Translations under genes and position numbers: made by a program
Shown here: one piece after another, positions 1 to 12,558 of the stretch
How positions within the stretch are numbered: position 1 is the first letter of the stretch
How the letters are laid out: every line of letters begins with the position of its first letter
Notes under the pieces: generated by a model
Database searches by the model: none
What the model was told of the DNA's origin: nothing
What the model saw: only the letters and a program-made list of their open reading frames with translations
Origin: Alentia gelatinosa
Taxonomy: Eukaryota; Annelida; Polychaeta; Phyllodocida; Polynoidae
Assembly: GCA_950022655.1 (NCBI GenBank)
Contig: OX465580.1
Coordinates: forward strand, 96,428,797-96,492,796
Length of the DNA stretch: 64,000 nt
Direction: 5' to 3'

Positions 1-109
1 GGTCAGCTGCCACTATATAAGGTGACCTTCCGACGCGATTTTGATTTTTTATCGGGGGGTGTATCGTAGACCATATCGGAGCCATATTGTAGTAGGTGGA
101 CGCCGGGCC
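1..109. mobile_element. CGATA-rich palindromic MITE, right part only (cut by window edge)
   Basis: Ends GGTGGACGCCGGGCC followed by TAA. Matches the right end of the copies at 6270-6532 and 36243-36525. Confidence 0.75.
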
Positions 110-3100
110 TAAAGTAGTATCTCAATGTCAAACGTCTTTACTGGTATCTTCCATATCGGTGTAGAAAGATAGCCTAGTTAGAAAAACTATACTGTTATGT
201 TAAATATTATTGGAAGAGTTTGTGCTAGTAACATATTGCCTGTCAGTAATGATTGGCAAAGCCAGGAAAATGCCAATTACTACTAGTATCGTTGTCACAT
301 GCCATTCGATTCGTAATGTATGGAGAACAGCTAAAATGGCAGTTACATTAAACACCTATAATATACCCACTGGTAAAGCAATGAAATATTGAAGTATTGA
401 AGCTGCTGTTGCGTATTCCATTTTCTTTAAAGTTTTCATTTGAAACTCATATAATCATAGGGAGAGAAGATTACACTGTGAAAATGAAATGAGATGAACA
501 TATTTCAATCTAACGATTAATAATTAATCTTAATGATCGTTTTCTAATGATTTTATAAATTTGCATTGAGTACTTATATGTAAATGATATGCCTAATTCG
601 GATGAAATCTGTTGCACGGCAGAATTGTATTTTCTATGAAGTATCACTATAGTTTATTTTACCGGTTTATTTGGAGTTTGTGAACTTGTAAACCTATCTA
701 CTTCACCAAACATTGGCGGCCTGTGATGCCTACACACATATCCTACCCTTCAGTGAGCAGGGCTTAATCATTGTCTCCTTACAGAAGGTGGCATCCAGTA
801 AACCGTACGCTGGCCATGTCGACCAGATGGAGGCAGCGACACCGGCGCCACCAACTGGGCGTCCGGCACAACAGCGGGCTACCTGCTTCGTCTGTGACTC
901 CAGGGGAAAGGTCGGCGGGGTCGCGGGCGGGACTCGGCAGCGGACAGTACCGGGGTAATCAGGCAGCATATCTCGGTCCTACCATGACGACGGCGTATGA
1001 TGCCGCGGGTGCCGTGACCGTGTCCCACGCGGCCCGGGGCGGGGCACAGTGATCCCGGCTACAGATAGGTTTCTCCCCGATGTCTCCCATGGTCTCATCC
1101 GACGACGACCCTACATGCCCGACAGGCTGCTCTCTATCCTCCACGATTAGCCATACAGGCCAAGGTGGCACTGTCCAAATCCCTCAATACAAGCTCACAT
1201 CTCTCCATCGAAACACCCAAGGCTATGGAGGTGACGCGCGGTTATCTATCGACCATCATACAAAGCCTGCACATTAAAAAGCATCATTCTTTCCCTGACC
1301 ATCGGGCTCCTTCAATGATGTCAAGAACTTGCTATCTGTATCTATGTATTCTACGGCCTCGCTCACAGCACCCCCTTCCCCCGCATACTATATATTCATT
1401 ATTCAATAGAACGCCATAGGCCTTGCGAAGATGCTATGCAGCGACCATCTGAATCTAACACCACACGGATTTTCTACCGGCCAATCTTAAAGGAGATAAG
1501 AAAATTGAATTGCGAAAATCCGTGCCCCCAGGGAAGGGCCCATTGCCTCTAAAATGCCTTCGCCGCCATCCTCTCTCCCCACAAACACTGACAAGGCTTT
1601 GAAGTTGAACCGTTCAATTACACCAATCTGTCCCTCTATAGGATCCAGGTGGATCCCTTACATCCGAGGACGTATTCCCGATTGTCAGAGCTTTTCGCAA
1701 TAGGCACTGTGTTGGGATGATTTAGGATCTGATCCTCAAACCCTTTTTCCCTCACTACTATTCAACCAGCGAGGCTTTTTGTACAAAGGATCTTCCACGA
1801 CCACCAGGCTTTCTATGTACTATCTTAACCCCTCCTGGCCACACATGGACCTACACACAAACATATACATACATACACTTGACAGGCACTGGGCCGCAGA
1901 AGAAGGGCCAAACAAGCTTGCTCTATTTTGTACAGGCCACAAAGGCTTGTGTGTGTTACCATTGGTTATGGGGGCCGCACGGTTCCGCCATCTTTGATAG
2001 GAGCAGAAAGGAGCCGCTGACACGGGAGCTGATTGGTCAACAGGCCGGAAACTGGCTTTTGTCATGCGCGCGGGTGGCAGGGAAAGCTTGTTAGGAGGAG
2101 ATGTCCGTGTCAGAGCGCGTAAATAGACGGGCATCAACTGGGCCCGGTTCCCAAATCAGTTGGCAGATATCAACGTTACTTAGGAAAATCGTGATTTCTC
2201 TCCTCTTGCCAGAAATTGCTGTTGAAATTATGGTCGATGGTGAATAGCATTTGACCTCACGAGTAGAAATTTTAATTCAGAAATCTTCCCCATTTAGCAT
2301 TTTACAATTCTAAAGTAAGTAATTACTGCAAAAAGAGAAATCGGCCAAGGCTGGTTGGGGACATTTCCCAATTGATCGATTTTTAGGAAACGACCCCTTG
2401 GCATTGACCCGCCAGAATTGGATCTATGTCTTCAGATATCTTCGACATCGATCTGATCTCAAGTGTGCTCATCTTTCTCAACGCGAAATTACCTTTCACA
2501 AACATTCTTCTGGACTTGTTAGATGAACTCATGGTTCAAATATGCGACAATAACAAGATTTCTATCGCTCTTCTATTACAGTGGGGGATATAGCAATACG
2601 ATTGAAGCAATAGCAATTAGAATAGGATAAAACCAGTGTATGTGCGTCCTGTTGAGCTATCTCCTTGAAATTGGGAACTAAGAAAAACAAGCTAATGTCA
2701 AAAAGTAGAATTTATAGTGTTGGTGTGAATTAAATGGAAAAGAAACGCATATAAAGGTTTTGGTTCTTTTCTTGTGGTGTACATCTTAACTCCCCTAATC
2801 TCACGTGGTCAGAACTTCTTCATGGTGCACCTGCACACCCCTCCCCTCGCTCTGCCTGCCTTGAAAACACACAAAGACACACACCTCAGGTGTGGATGTG
2901 GGGGAAGGAGAGGGAGGTCACCTTACATCACAGCAACCATATAACGGTCCTGGCCATCTGTGGACACACCCTTTATAGTCTGGCGGAGTGTGCCCCTTGC
3001 TGGGCCATAGGAACCACCAGGGAAAGGCCATCTTTTATCTGTGCGAGGGATGTCAGAGCAAATGTGTGACTGGAAGCAGACACAATATGATGCCTCTGGG

Positions 3101-3932
3101 CAATCCTTTATACCCTACCCTTCCCTTATCGCAGTCTGTGAGGACCGATGCGAGGTATTCATTTGGGGAAAATGGTTTTTCTCTATTACCTTAAGACATA
3201 TTTATACATGTGAATAACTTGTAGGCCGTTCCAGAGACTTATACTAATTTTTCGATTATTATTTTGTTTAGAAAAAAGGCTACTTTTATATTGATGTTGA
3301 GTTCTTTCTGGAATAAATATTCGGCCTATACTGTGCCAAGCACAACACGCGTGAAATCTTCCAGAGTCGGTTTGATTGTTACGTATATTAACGTACTGTA
3401 TATGCTACGTCACTATGGAAAAGTGGGCATGTAGGAAATATTTCATAGATGGGGATAAAGATTGCATAGCAATAGCAGCGAGCCCTATTCTAAACCATGA
3501 TAAGGTCAATAATTGCAAGTTTCGAACAGACGTGAAGCCCCTTATAAGCAGTGCACAACAATAAATGACAGCTCCTCATTGAAATCCCTGCAAGTAAGTC
3601 CTTGCAAACAACCCAACACCAAAGCCGCCTTTTCCTTTATGAGGAACTGAAGCTGTTGGTTTCCTTCGCATATTGATCGGCGAAAAGGTGCGAGTGCCAG
3701 GTTACCGCGGAAGGTGGCGCCACTAGGGGTCGCCGAACTACCGAACCTCCCGCTGGTACTTGGCACCCCATGCGAAAGTAAGCCGGTCCTCAGCTGGTTG
3801 ACGGGCGGTGGGGATTAGATGTAGCCTACGCATGTGGGAGGGTGTGAGTCTTTATCCAAACGTTTACCTAAACTTGCATGGACCTCCGTGGTCCCTGGAA
3901 TGAATATAATAGCTCTATTATAAGAAAAAGAA

Positions 3933-3980
<48 letters not shown>

Positions 3981-4966
3981 TATATATATATATATATATA
4001 TATACAGCTCATCAGACAAGTTATATGTTGTATGCACTATGTAAATGCTTATATATATTATTATAATTCTTTCTTCTTACATATACGCGTATACGTGCAG
4101 ATAGTAATACAAAAAAGACTTAATCCCAATAGTCCATTATAGAAGGGCAATCAGCAGGCTCCTATCAGAAAACCATATAGACACGTGTGCTTTATTGTAT
4201 CAATAAACCAGTGCAAGTCTACATGTCACGCCCCATGTCCGCCTCCCAGCATTGCCTTATACTAGTGCGGATGAGGTGTTAGGGACAGGAGTGACACGGG
4301 TATCGGGATGGGGTGGCGAGACTCACTGGGCTTCCCGGTCAGGTAATGGGGTGCTGCGGAGACTGGTCCACGGAGCCGGACACCACGCCCGGCCGACCCC
4401 GCAGAAAGGCGGCGTCCCATCCCCGCTAAGCACTTGTCACAGGGTGTTCACACGACAAGCCCAGTCAAGGGGAAACCATTTGTTCCTCCCCCGGAGCCAC
4501 TTGAATGGCAGGGCTATCATTTACTAATTGGAAAGATCGCATTTCTAATGTGGTGATTAGACGGCCGAGGTCTTTTGTGGCCAAGGGGAGTTGGCCGGGC
4601 GGCCGCCCACTGCCCCTCCCTATTCCCCGTCCCCTCCCCGTGCCGTAGGGATCCACCAGGGGTGATCACAACGCCCCCGGCAGGGATCCAAAGACACTAG
4701 AACTTGACGGATTAGCATACCCGCGGCGGCTGTATTGTGATAGTTGAGGAGTCGAGAAGTGCACCAGAGTGGCCCTCCGGGGTGTCTCTATTTACATGCT
4801 CATGACAATTTTCTCATGGAATCTTCCATGCGCGTCCCTGGATTGTCCCTGAAATCATGAGCTCTTAAAAAGATGTAAGCATCTTCAATTGAGACAAACT
4901 TTACAAAGTTCTATTCACTAGCTCGCAGGAACTGGAAATGAACTCAAAATCCCACAGGCTATTGTA
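110..4966. other. Intergenic, no supported gene
   Basis: No host exon could be supported. Holds a GC-rich patch at about 770-1050 and a purine/pyrimidine-skewed patch at 2820-2930. The TA microsatellite lies at 3936. A second GC-rich patch is at 4290-4650. Open frames here are short and lack recognisable domains. Confidence 0.6.
3936..4004. repeat. (TA)n microsatellite
   Basis: About 70 bp of TA with one break. Confidence 0.95.
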
Positions 4967-4969
4967 TTA

Positions 4970-5251
4970 GGCCCGGCGTCCACCTACTACGATATAGCAC
5001 CGATATGGTCTACGATGCACCTCCCGATGAAAAATCAAAATGGTGTCGGAAGGTCAGCCAATATCGGGGCAGTTGACCACATTTCTGCGATTAGGCACCA
5101 ATAAAAACCCCATGCAATGCGTGGTGGATTGGCATGTCTAGACATATGTCTACGATTTTGCACCTTCCCGATATGTCTCCGATATTTACTTTTTGTATCG
5201 GTGTCATATCGGTAGGTCTAAATTTCTATCGTAGTATGTGATCGCCAGGCA
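4970..5251. mobile_element. CGATA-rich palindromic MITE (GGCCCGGCGTCCACC termini)
   Basis: About 282 bp, starts GGCCCGGCGTCCACCTACTA after TTA and ends GATCGCCAGGCA before TTA. The interior is a long imperfect palindrome of CGATAT and CTACGAT words. TTA duplication suggests PIF/Harbinger. Confidence 0.78.
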
Positions 5252-5655
5252 TTATAATCAAAACCTGACTGGATAATGAATATGGGGACAATTATTCATT
5301 GATAGTCCATTGCAAAATACACACGCAACCCATATCGACGGGAAATAGAAGTAATGCCACAAGGAATGTGTGAGTTAGCTCGAATGATATGCATATATAA
5401 AGGGCATATCACACTGATGAGGATTCCATGTCATGGTTAACACAAACAACTGATTCTTAATATCAAACCGAAATTTTGTATTGTGTCTCAAAATGTTTCA
5501 GCCTCTAGAGTAGGAACGTTCAGGGTTTGCTCTACAGAAACATTTCTCAACATTCACAAACATTTAGTGTGAGTTTGGATGTAAACGGATTTCAGGCACC
5601 AAACCATCGGTCTTCTCATAAGACGAATATACATATGCATAGATTTACACACTTA

Positions 5656-5876
5656 AGCCGGAGACACACCAAGCGAGAAACGCAGCGATTTCCGGAATCC
5701 CCAACACAAAATGGCCGACATGTGACCTTTTATTTCATATTTTACCTGATTATTGTTTCTGAGATGCTAAATTGTGGGTAGGAGACATTACTATCAAATA
5801 ATATCTTACATACATGCTATTTTGTGTTGGCGATATAAAAAATCTCCGCCTTGACTCGCTTGGTGTGTCCCCGGCA
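5656..5876. mobile_element. MITE with TTA target duplication
   Basis: Inverted termini AGCCGGAGACACACCAAGCG and CGCTTGGTGTGTCCCCGGCA, flanked by TTA at 5653-5655 and 5877-5879. A three-base TWA duplication fits PIF/Harbinger-type elements. 221 bp, non-coding. Confidence 0.75.
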
Positions 5877-6269
5877 TTAGCGTCGGTTAGGGGCGCCACT
5901 GAATCCCCGCGTCTGATAGTTTCAGCAACAGGAACCAGCCGAGTGGAAGCTTGATGGACTCCTGACAGGCTGGCTGACAGCCATGAGACGCTGGGGTGAT
6001 TGGGAAGGCAGGAGGGGTGGGGTCTGTGTACCGTACTTATTGTGCATCATAATGAGGGTGTACTTATACGTAGTCATTATCTGTTACTATTAGAACTGGA
6101 AAGTCAAAGTTGCCTTTGGGGTAAGAAGTAAATGTTGTCTTGAGGTCAGTTGATGGATATGATCAATTAGCTGCGTCTGCTTGCTTCACATTAAATCCAG
6201 CGGAAGTAGTGAGTAAATGTACATGAATATCCAGTAGAGAATCGTGACTGTCCCTTGCTGCTTGTAAAA

Positions 6270-6532
6270 TTGTAGAATCGTAGACCTCCCGATATGGCAC
6301 CGATACAAAAAGTCAATATCAGAGACATATCCGGAAGGTGCAGAATCGTAGACATATGTCTAGACAAGCCAATCCACCATGCGTTGTATGGGGTTTTTAT
6401 CGGTGTCTAGTCGCAAAAACGTGGTCAACTGCCCCGATATCAAGTAACCTTCCGACGCGATTTTGAATTTTTATCGGGAGGTGCATTGTAGACCATATCT
6501 GTGCCATATCGGAGTAGGTGGACGCCGGGCCT
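6270..6532. mobile_element. CGATA-rich palindromic MITE
   Basis: Right terminus GGTGGACGCCGGGCC followed by TTA. The left terminus is eroded (CGTAGACCTCCCGATATGG). It is in inverted orientation relative to 4970-5251. Confidence 0.72.
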
Positions 6533-7507
6533 TAAAATCCCAAACTTTCAGTACCAATTGTAACATTTCTATGGTAAAGATTGCTTCTATCAAAAACTTG
6601 AATAACGTACAAAGATGATTCAATCAATTTAAAAAAAAAGTGGATTAGTCATAGCTGCGACAATTCCTCTCGTCCTGTGTGGTCTTAGTCAATGCTGGAG
6701 GCTGGATGGGGGTTAAAAACGAAGGGGATCACTCCTACACGGTAACAACACTTTGACGGCGCCGAGTGGCGCGGCGGATCGGGTTAAATGGAATCAGTGG
6801 CCGGCTGCTCTGACCGCCGGGCCGCCTTATGTGGCCTGACGTCGGTACCGGCAACATCACAGCGAGTGTGGATTAAACGTGCGTATATGAGAAGCAGAAA
6901 AAAGACACCGCATCAATGGGAAAGGGGTTAGGGATTTAAACTGTTCATGTGCACCTGAAACTGCTCGACTACATGACTGGATCTACTTGAGCGGAGGGAG
7001 ATGAAAGGTATGAGTGGTGTGGTCGGACGTAGTGATTTCTGGCCTATATATGGAGGTCATATGCTAACAGCAGGTGATACGGGCATATGGCAAGAGAATA
7101 GAAATAACGATATCATCAGGTCATAGTAGTTTTTATCATATTATTAGACGGTGTCAATTTGTAGATACTGTGTCTATGTAATGGTTGAAAGTCAAAATAA
7201 CGTAATTAAATTTTATATTGGATTGTAATAACATAGTCCGGCCATAGATGAAACAATGTTCACAAAAGGTTTTTCGCGGTACGTTCCTTTCCTGAATTCA
7301 TCTCATATATAGATAGGCTATGGTCGTGATGGTGAGGCAAGAAAATAGGTGAATTCGGCATATGGTCAAGTTGCTATCCCTCTGACTCCGGACATATTCA
7401 ATGATTTCATATTGATAATAATCTATTATTATGAGTCATCGATCTCCCATCACTTCATCATAATGCATCATTAATAATTCGTAGGCCCTATACATTAAAT
7501 ATATACA

Positions 7508-7847
7508 CAATATTGACTGGTTTCAGATATAAGCGGTCGTATGCTCCTAGGAGTTGACGCGCAGTAATATCCGAGCGTATGCGAGGATATTGCGGAGAGT
7601 CAACTCTGAGGAGCATACAACCGCTTTTATCTGAAACCAGTCTATATTGTATTTATTATCCACCTTTTCTGGACAAGTGGCATGTCAATATCAGTTCATT
7701 TTAGTTGTGCACTATTTTTCCGTACGCACTATTTTTCCGTATGCGCCACCCGGAGCATACAATATATCCGTATGCGCCGGGTATGTATGTCCATACAAAC
7801 TCCCTATGTGTTTTCTATGGACACTTTGTATTAGATGGATAATAAAA
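7508..7847 (+). mobile_element. Hairpin-headed MITE, copy 1
   Basis: A 140-bp hairpin (7508-7650) with core GCAGTAATATCCGAGCG is followed by a unit between TTATTATCCACC and GGATAATAAA. The unit ends with TCTATGGACACTTTG. No coding. Confidence 0.75.
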
Positions 7848-8139
7848 TCTAATAGTTGTACAAAACAATCATCGTCATGAGGTGAAATTAGCGATCTTAA
7901 CAATAACATGTATGTATGCATCGTGATAGCAATGCCATTACCGATATAAACACCCAAATATAGAAGATATGGTTCTATATATATGCAGAATATTTTATTT
8001 ACCTGCAATACATACTCCTATAATGCGAATCCGGAACTTGTGAACATGGTCGTCATGTGAAGAACTTGTCTGTCCTTTCACCTTCTTCTTAAGCTTATAT
8101 ATATATATGTGGGGAAAGGTTGAAATGCACAATATCATC

Positions 8140-8494
8140 TTTCATTATCCACCTAATACGAAGTGTCCATAATAAACCCTTGACCAGTAACTCTGCAGGG
8201 ACATATCCAGCGGTACATACGGATGTGTTGTATGCGCGGGGTTTCGATAAAGCGCGCATACGGACCAAAGGTGCATTGGAAAAATAATGCATAATTAAAG
8301 CGAACTAATATCGGCCGGCACGCCTCATATCGGGAAAAGGTGGATACTAAATACAATATAAACTGGTTTCATGTGCTCCTCGAATGCTCCTCGAAATGGT
8401 CTCAACCCAATATCCTCGCATTCGCTCGGATATTACTACGCATCAACTCATTGGAGCATACGGTCGCTTGTATCTAGACCCAGTGATATTGTGT
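8140..8494 (-). mobile_element. Hairpin-headed MITE, copy 2 (inverted)
   Basis: Inverted copy of 7508-7847: starts CATTATCCACCTAATACGAA, then the unit, then GGTGGATACTAAATACAAT and the hairpin with core GCTCGGATATTACTACGC. The two copies form an inverted repeat with a spacer of about 290 bp. Confidence 0.72.
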
Positions 8495-9423
8495 ATGGAT
8501 CATAAATCACAATGTAGACGAACCATTCTATAGATATACAGTCATATAGAAACAGCTTATACTACACATGGCACATCGAGCATGCTGTGTAAGGCACGCA
8601 CAACCCTTATGGATGAATCCCGACCACCTGTGCTTGGATTCTCCTCATCTCCGGTATCACATTGCCAGTAAACGGGTCCCGGTTGACTTTTCCCCGTCGC
8701 CCCCTTCTTGCACTCCGGTCGCCTCAAGCCGCCGGGCACCGACCTGCCCACAACGTCAAACCAATAAAACAGCTCCGACAAAACACCGCCATTTGCGTCC
8801 ATTGTCGGGCCCCGAGGGTTGGGGCTCGTAACCGGAGCGGGCGGCGTTTAGCGGGCGACAGGCGGTGGCGGAGGCTCCTTGCCGGCCGCCGGGCTTTGAA
8901 GGTGACCGCAGGCGTGGTGGCCGGGGTACGGGCTGTGGCAGGGGGACCTCGGGCGATTTGAAGGGCGTAATACACCTGAGCCATGCCGAGGGTCTATCAA
9001 AGAGACCCGTAAGAGGGTTTTATGTACAGGTAAGAGGTGAGGCTGGCCACCCTGCTTAGTCCCAACCCGTTATCATTTCATGCCAATGCGCACCCTATAT
9101 GTATAGACTTTCCTTGCCTTGGGGTATGTCGTGTACCTAGACGCATAAAAAGGGGAGATGGGGGAGAGAACAGATTTGATAAATCTGACCTAATTTGTCT
9201 GTGTATGTTTGATCCAAACATGTATTTCCTAACCCGAACATCATATCATGACCTTCATGAGATACTTTGGATTTTCTCCTTGTTGTTTACATGTCCCCTG
9301 TTCTAAAAGAACAAAGTCATAAAAATATATAGCTTCAGGCTATACAAACTAGTTTGGGAAGCTTAAACTACAGCGCAACGGTGTTGCTGCCTTGAAATTA
9401 CCTTTTTGTTTTATTTGATGAAA

Positions 9424-9426
<3 letters not shown>

Positions 9427-9484
<58 letters not shown>
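9427..9484. repeat. (TA)n microsatellite
   Basis: About 58 bp, nearly pure TA. Confidence 0.95.
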
Positions 9485-9487
<3 letters not shown>

Positions 9488-10808
9488 GAAAATACGATCA
9501 AGAAATTATAAACCTAACAAAAAATCCAAAAGGTCTTCACAGAACGCTCCACACCACCGATAAAAAAAATCTAAATGGAAAAAGTTAATCTAATCATATA
9601 TGCTATTATCTTTTCAAATATTTGTAGCTAATAAGAAACTCGACGCAATGATTTATAGCGTACCTTTCATTTGCAATGACGTGTTCATTTGTAATTCTAG
9701 TCGTGCTTGATTGTGTCTATCCTCCCTCCTACATATCTATAGTATATAACCAGTATCGTTTAAGCTAGTCACAGGCGAGTGCTAAAATAGGACACTATGT
9801 TGGTTCTGATATCCGTGAAATGAAATCGTTGTCGATGCATCATCTACCTCCTTCTATTTTTTCCCCTGCGTCTTGAACTGAACATATCTCGTATGTGCGA
9901 CATTTCTCGTATTTGCATGTTGACACCCACAGGTTGTCTCCTCGGCACTTCAAAGGCGGTTCACATAAATCTAGCTGTCGCCGCTTCAAGGTGGTCCATC
10001 CACTCGTCTCATTGCCTACCTACTGTTCAACTATTCTAATCGTCTTAGAGCAAAGGGAGTCTGAATGGCATGGGGAGCAGGTGCATGGAAAGATTTGTGA
10101 CCTGGCTTGGATTAATTGTGAGGGATCTAATTGGGGATTAAGTGAGTGTTAGTTCTGTGACTAAATAAATGTGCCCTTACAGCTTATAAAATGACTGGTA
10201 TTTATGAACAGAGGAGATATAATAAGACGATGATACGAGAATAGATAAGCCGATATGTGGATGCGTATCGTTCATTTTTGGATAGTTATATCCAAGCTAC
10301 AGCTACAGCTATAGCTACAGCTATAACGGGGGAGGGGGGTCCTCCTAGCGGGGAGGTTTATCAAATCTGTTCTCTCCTGCAGTTTAATTTATTGACCATT
10401 TAACATACATCAAGATATACATGGGATATAGCAACATGATCTTATCAGAAGTCACCTAGAACTACAGCGATCCTTATCTGTATTAAAGAGCGGTGTTATC
10501 AACTCGTTTAAAAAACTTATATCTACATTTAAAAAAAAGAAATTAACGGTACGAACTGGGAAGAGTGGTCTTGGGTTTTAGGATATTACAAACATTACCG
10601 AAATTGCAAGGTACTGGACATACATAACACACTAGCACAAAATTCCAATATAAGTCTAATACACTGTGCACAATATCTCCAAAACATGAAGAACAGTCCT
10701 ACTACTTTGAGTAGCATGGGTGAAACGAGGGCCTATTATATTTTTATTGGATTGACATGCTATAACAAACTTGTAGAAAGCTAGAATATAAAGCTAATAC
10801 ATAATTAG

Positions 10809-10850
10809 TTTCGGCGTCCACTGAACTCCCGATACCCTACGATGCTTTCC
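10809..10850. mobile_element. Partial CGATA-rich MITE, subtype 2
   Basis: CGGCGTCCACTGAACTCCCG followed by ATACCCTACGATG. Only the left end is recognisable. Confidence 0.5.
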
Positions 10851-11144
10851 CTAATACTTCAACAAACTATTGTCTACATTTCCAATAAGCCAATTCTTGC
10901 CTAATGCTTCAACAATCCTCTAACGATTCCAATCTATATTTTCCACATATTCTGGCTGCGCGCAGCCTCGGCGACATGCCACTGTAAAATTTTATCGATC
11001 ACAGAAGCGCTGAGGTTAGGTGATTCTATCCTTTTTTAATTACATAAGGGCAGGCTACCTTCACAGTTTGGCATACGTCCATGCATTGTCCAGCTCATAT
11101 ACAAATACAGCTGATAACACTTGGAATAGTGTGCATTCTTATTA

Positions 11145-11189
<45 letters not shown>

Positions 11190-11242
11190 ACGCCTCTTCT
11201 GCAATGGCTGTGTTTGGCGTGCGGAGGAGGAATGTCCGAATC

Positions 11243-12208
11243 CTATCTTGTGGATTTTTGGCACTCCGATATCTTATGAGCGCCACCACAGGTGCAGACA
11301 TGTTTGAGAGGACATGTAGCTCCCTTCTGGCATGTCCTTCCTTCGTGGAATGTCCAACAGAATCCGAGAGGACGATTGGGGCGATTGTTGGACGACGTTG
11401 ACTTTTTCTCCGACTTGTGATGCATTGGAGGTATAACACTGTCGATTCCCAGATGACGTTGGACGTATTCGTGTACACCATAGCACACACTCGACAGGCC
11501 TAAGGCTTCTGCCCGTTCACGTACAGAAATATCGTATTTCACGAGTGAGACAGAGGTGTGGATCTTACGTTTATCACATAAAAAACGTACGTGTTTGATG
11601 TAGGCTTGTACCTGACTTTCCCCTTTTGCTAACATGGATTCTACGAGCAGTAGGTTAGCACTGATGACATCGTCAATCGTGCGATCCTTTACAGAATCGA
11701 CTAAAAAATATGGATCCAGATCAAACTTGTCAAAACGCTTACGTTTTTGGTGACAGCAAGAAGACGTTGACGGCCCAGCATGTGCAGTAGCGGAGTCAGT
11801 AGCGGCGGTAGCGGGAACTGTGCCGAAAGCTGGATTAGTGGAGGTGACTGGAGTCACAATCGACGATTTCAGGAACGTCTGGAACCACGTAGGTGGACTT
11901 TCAGGCTCTGGAGTTTCTGGAGGAGGTCTCGGAATCGTAGGAGCATTCACGATTGTGAGATTGGAGATCGATGTGGCGCTGACTGTCATGGCGTCCATTC
12001 GCGCCATCAGGATGTCAAACTGTCGTTGCTGACGATCTAACTGCTGCTGTTGTCTGACGTTAGATTGGATGACACTTTGAAGCAGTTCCGGAGAGATTGG
12101 AGACCCAGTGAGACTCTCAGGAGACTTTTCAGCAAGTGATTGTACTTCTTGACTGTCGCCGCCGGCATCGTCGTCGTCTAGCAGGTACGTCTTGATGTCG
12201 AATGCCAT
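11243..12208 (-). CDS. Gag-like protein with CCCH zinc finger (intronless, 321 aa)
   Basis: Complete ORF from ATG at 12208 to a stop at 11243. N-terminal acidic segment (LLDDDDAGGD), Gln-rich coiled coil about 48-72, Pro-rich linker about 93-107, a basic KRKRF patch, then a helical core. The C-terminus has a perfect C-x8-C-x5-C-x3-H finger at 284-303 (CWTFHEGRTCQKGATCPLKH) and a C-x-C-x3-H-x4-C knuckle. This layout is typical of retroelement gag proteins, especially of DIRS/Ngaro-like elements. No RT, recombinase or terminal repeat is next to it. It may be a gag-only remnant or a captured gene. It is not closely similar to the gag of the two Ngaro-like copies at 32-41 kb. Confidence 0.7.
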   Translation of the reverse strand: MAFDIKTYLLDDDDAGGDSQEVQSLAEKSPESLTGSPISPELLQSVIQSNVRQQQQLDRQQRQFDILMARMDAMTVSATSISNLTIVNAPTIPRPPPETPEPESPPTWFQTFLKSSIVTPVTSTNPAFGTVPATAATDSATAHAGPSTSSCCHQKRKRFDKFDLDPYFLVDSVKDRTIDDVISANLLLVESMLAKGESQVQAYIKHVRFLCDKRKIHTSVSLVKYDISVRERAEALGLSSVCYGVHEYVQRHLGIDSVIPPMHHKSEKKSTSSNNRPNRPLGFCWTFHEGRTCQKGATCPLKHVCTCGGAHKISECQKSTR

Positions 12209-12212
12209 TTTT

Positions 12213-12368
12213 TCAATGTCGATTTTTTTCTCTCACAGTGGCATCGCTGATTTCCAAATTAGCTGCTTTGCATACTTCTAGCGCCTCTGCAAAATACTTA
12301 CAGAACTGTCCACCCCTTGGTGCATGAGATAAAGAGCATGCAGAGCATGCAATCAGCTTTTTTCCCAT
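12213..12368 (-). CDS. Small upstream ORF (51 aa), Cys-rich
   Basis: ATG at 12368, stop TGA at 12215-12213, four bases before the gag-like ATG. The start MGKKLIACSACSLSHAPRGG holds a CxxC pair, and a further Cys follows. It could be a real small protein, a regulatory uORF, or chance. The tight spacing suggests termination-reinitiation. Confidence 0.4.
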   Translation of the reverse strand: MGKKLIACSACSLSHAPRGGQFCKYFAEALEVCKAANLEISDATVREKNRH

Positions 12369-12519
12369 GTTAAAAATGTCGGAAAAAATTCCGTGTTGTT
12401 GAAGTGACGATTGGTAGTCAAGTGACGCGGTGGTGCCGCTGCGCTAGCCTCGATGCCAATCGCGCATGCGCCAGTCTTTACCTGGATAACTTCCTGTCCT
12501 AAGTTCCAAGTTATCCCGC

Positions 12520-12555
<36 letters not shown>

Positions 12556-12558
<3 letters not shown>

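Larger units (their letters stand above)
8509..11140. other. Intergenic, GC-rich patch and simple repeats
   Basis: A CpG-rich patch at about 8640-8960 is open in several frames because of composition. CTACAG/CTATAG hexamer run at 10292-10326 is followed by GGGGGAGGGGGG. Nothing else recognised. Confidence 0.55.
11148..12555 (-). mobile_element. Gag-like unit bounded by two TA tracts
   Basis: The gag-like ORF, the uORF and about 150 bp of leader lie between (TA)n at 11148-11187 and (TA)n at 12522-12555. The borders coincide with the end of the ORF (about 55 bp from the stop) and the start of the leader. This suggests insertion into a TA microsatellite or an element carrying TA ends. No inverted or direct terminal repeats other than TA were seen. 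Confidence 0.45.

Noticed and set aside
713..1052. Possible exon after a TCCTTACAG acceptor, containing CFVCDSRGK
   Set aside because: No matching donor or neighbour exon. Several frames are open because the patch is GC-rich, and no known domain is visible.
3936..4066. Ile/Tyr repeat ORFs over TA tracts (also at 9.4, 11.1, 22.5, 27.0 and 60.1 kb)
   Set aside because: Translations of dinucleotide microsatellites.
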